Below are positions 63,557-64,000 of a DNA stretch of 64,000 bases, one piece after another (the stretch's first letter is position 1; every line of letters starts with the position of its first letter). This DNA comes from Pseudohoeflea sp964511625. GTDB lineage: Bacteria > Pseudomonadota > Alphaproteobacteria > Rhizobiales > Rhizobiaceae. A program made the translations under genes and the position numbers. The stretch covers positions 1 to 64,000 of the forward strand of contig CAZEJG010000003.1 of NCBI GenBank assembly GCA_964511625.1. Reading direction: 5' to 3'. The notes under the pieces were generated by a model that saw nothing but the letters and a program-made list of their open reading frames with translations, made no database searches and was not told where the DNA came from.

Positions 63557-64000
63557 CATTCTCCGCGGGGAAACCTCTTCTCTTCTTCGAGTACGTTGAG
63601 ATCCATGTGATTGCGCATGTAGCGTTCCGAGGCCCGTTGCAGCGGCTGGAAATCCCATGGATAGTAGTTGCCGTTCCTCAGCGCCTCGTAGACGACCCAG
63701 CGCCGGGCCTGGCTCTGGCGCACCTCGGCGTCGAAGCTCGCCATGTCCCAGCGCGCACGCACGCGTTCCATGTAGCCGTTCACCTGATCGGCGAAGTCCG
63801 GCCTGACGGCGAGGTTGTCGAGTTCGTGCGGATCCGATTCCAGATCAAAGAGTTGCGGCGGATCGAGTTCACAATGGTTGAACTTGTATTTGCCCTCGCG
63901 GATGCTGGCGAGCGGCGCATAGGAGCCTTCGGCGGCATACTCCATCAGCACCGGGGAGGTGCGCTCCCCGCCGCGCGTGAGCGGAAGCAGGCTTTCGCCG
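63556..64000 (-). CDS. betC: Choline-sulfatase BetC, C-terminal part (runs off the window)
   Basis: The open frame continues past the window edge with GESLLPLTRGGERTSPVLMEY, the end of a sulfatase domain. Visible C-terminal residues include REGKYKFNHCELDPPQLFDLESDPHELDNLA and a choline-sulfatase tail WVYEALRNGNYYPWDFQP-type sequence. BetC hydrolyses choline-O-sulfate to choline, feeding BetA. The active-site Cys/Ser lies outside. Gene order betC-zinc-betB-betA supports the call. Confidence 0.9.
   Translation of the reverse strand, partial: GESLLPLTRGGERTSPVLMEYAAEGSYAPLASIREGKYKFNHCELDPPQLFDLESDPHELDNLAVRPDFADQVNGYMERVRARWDMASFDAEVRQSQARRWVVYEALRNGNYYPWDFQPLQRASERYMRNHMDLNVLEEEKRFPRGE

Overview
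The window is high-GC bacterial chromosomal DNA of the rhizobial type (Alphaproteobacteria, order Hyphomicrobiales). The evidence is the gene content: a SmoEFGK/SmoS/MtlK polyol locus, an opgG/D-opgI-opgH glucan operon, a betC-betB-betA order, UrtABCDE, and two kinds of extragenic palindrome that resemble those common in Rhizobiaceae-like genomes. No phage, transposase, integrase, CRISPR or plasmid gene is visible. The genus cannot be fixed from this sequence alone.

Layout. 0-7 kb: a KdsD/KpsF-type sugar-phosphate isomerase cut short by an amber codon, a GH25 lipoprotein muramidase, an ECF sigma/anti-sigma pair followed by a fasciclin protein and a Tat-exported MsrB, a periplasmic cysteine proteinase, and three tandem copies of a small secreted protein. 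7-13.3 kb: the urea ABC transporter (urtA to urtE, minus strand). 13.6-16.2 kb: a probable copper locus (DUF2946-like protein, PepSY membrane protein, PCuAC chaperone). 16.3-21.9 kb: a GMC oxidoreductase and the periplasmic glucan operon. 22-29.6 kb: polyol uptake and oxidation (SmoEFGK, SmoS, MtlK) with a SorC-type regulator. 29.8-33.2 kb: a complete ECF-type transporter (S, fused double ATPase, T) translationally coupled to a phosphoribosyltransferase, the best candidate in this window for an under-described system.

33.2-43.5 kb: a HAD phosphatase, an RND efflux pair, a small zinc ribbon, a DSD1-family PLP enzyme, tRNA-Pro(CGG) with its own promoter and terminator, a BON protein with a small membrane protein, and a membrane-anchored methyltransferase overlapping an RgpF-like glycan gene. 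43.7-50.7 kb: a MipA-like outer membrane protein, then a BMP-family nucleoside-type ABC importer with a cytosine deaminase. That operon is interrupted by a 334-bp block of palindromic repeats. 50.8-55.3 kb: an inositol-monophosphatase-like enzyme, MogA, a cobalamin riboswitch driving a lone CbiM-like protein, and a CYTH-CHAD protein. 55.3-58.5 kb: sulfate assimilation (cysH-cysD-cysN). 58.6-60 kb: an O-antigen-ligase/ExoQ-like polymerase. 60-64 kb: choline-O-sulfate to glycine betaine conversion (betC, running off the end, a small zinc protein, betB, betA).

Together the genes describe a free-living heterotroph of osmotically variable habitats. Betaine synthesis, periplasmic glucans, polyol uptake and urea uptake all fit osmoadaptation and scavenging. 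Two separate nucleobase/nucleoside uptake systems, one ECF+PRTase and one BMP-ABC+CodA, sit within 20 kb of each other.
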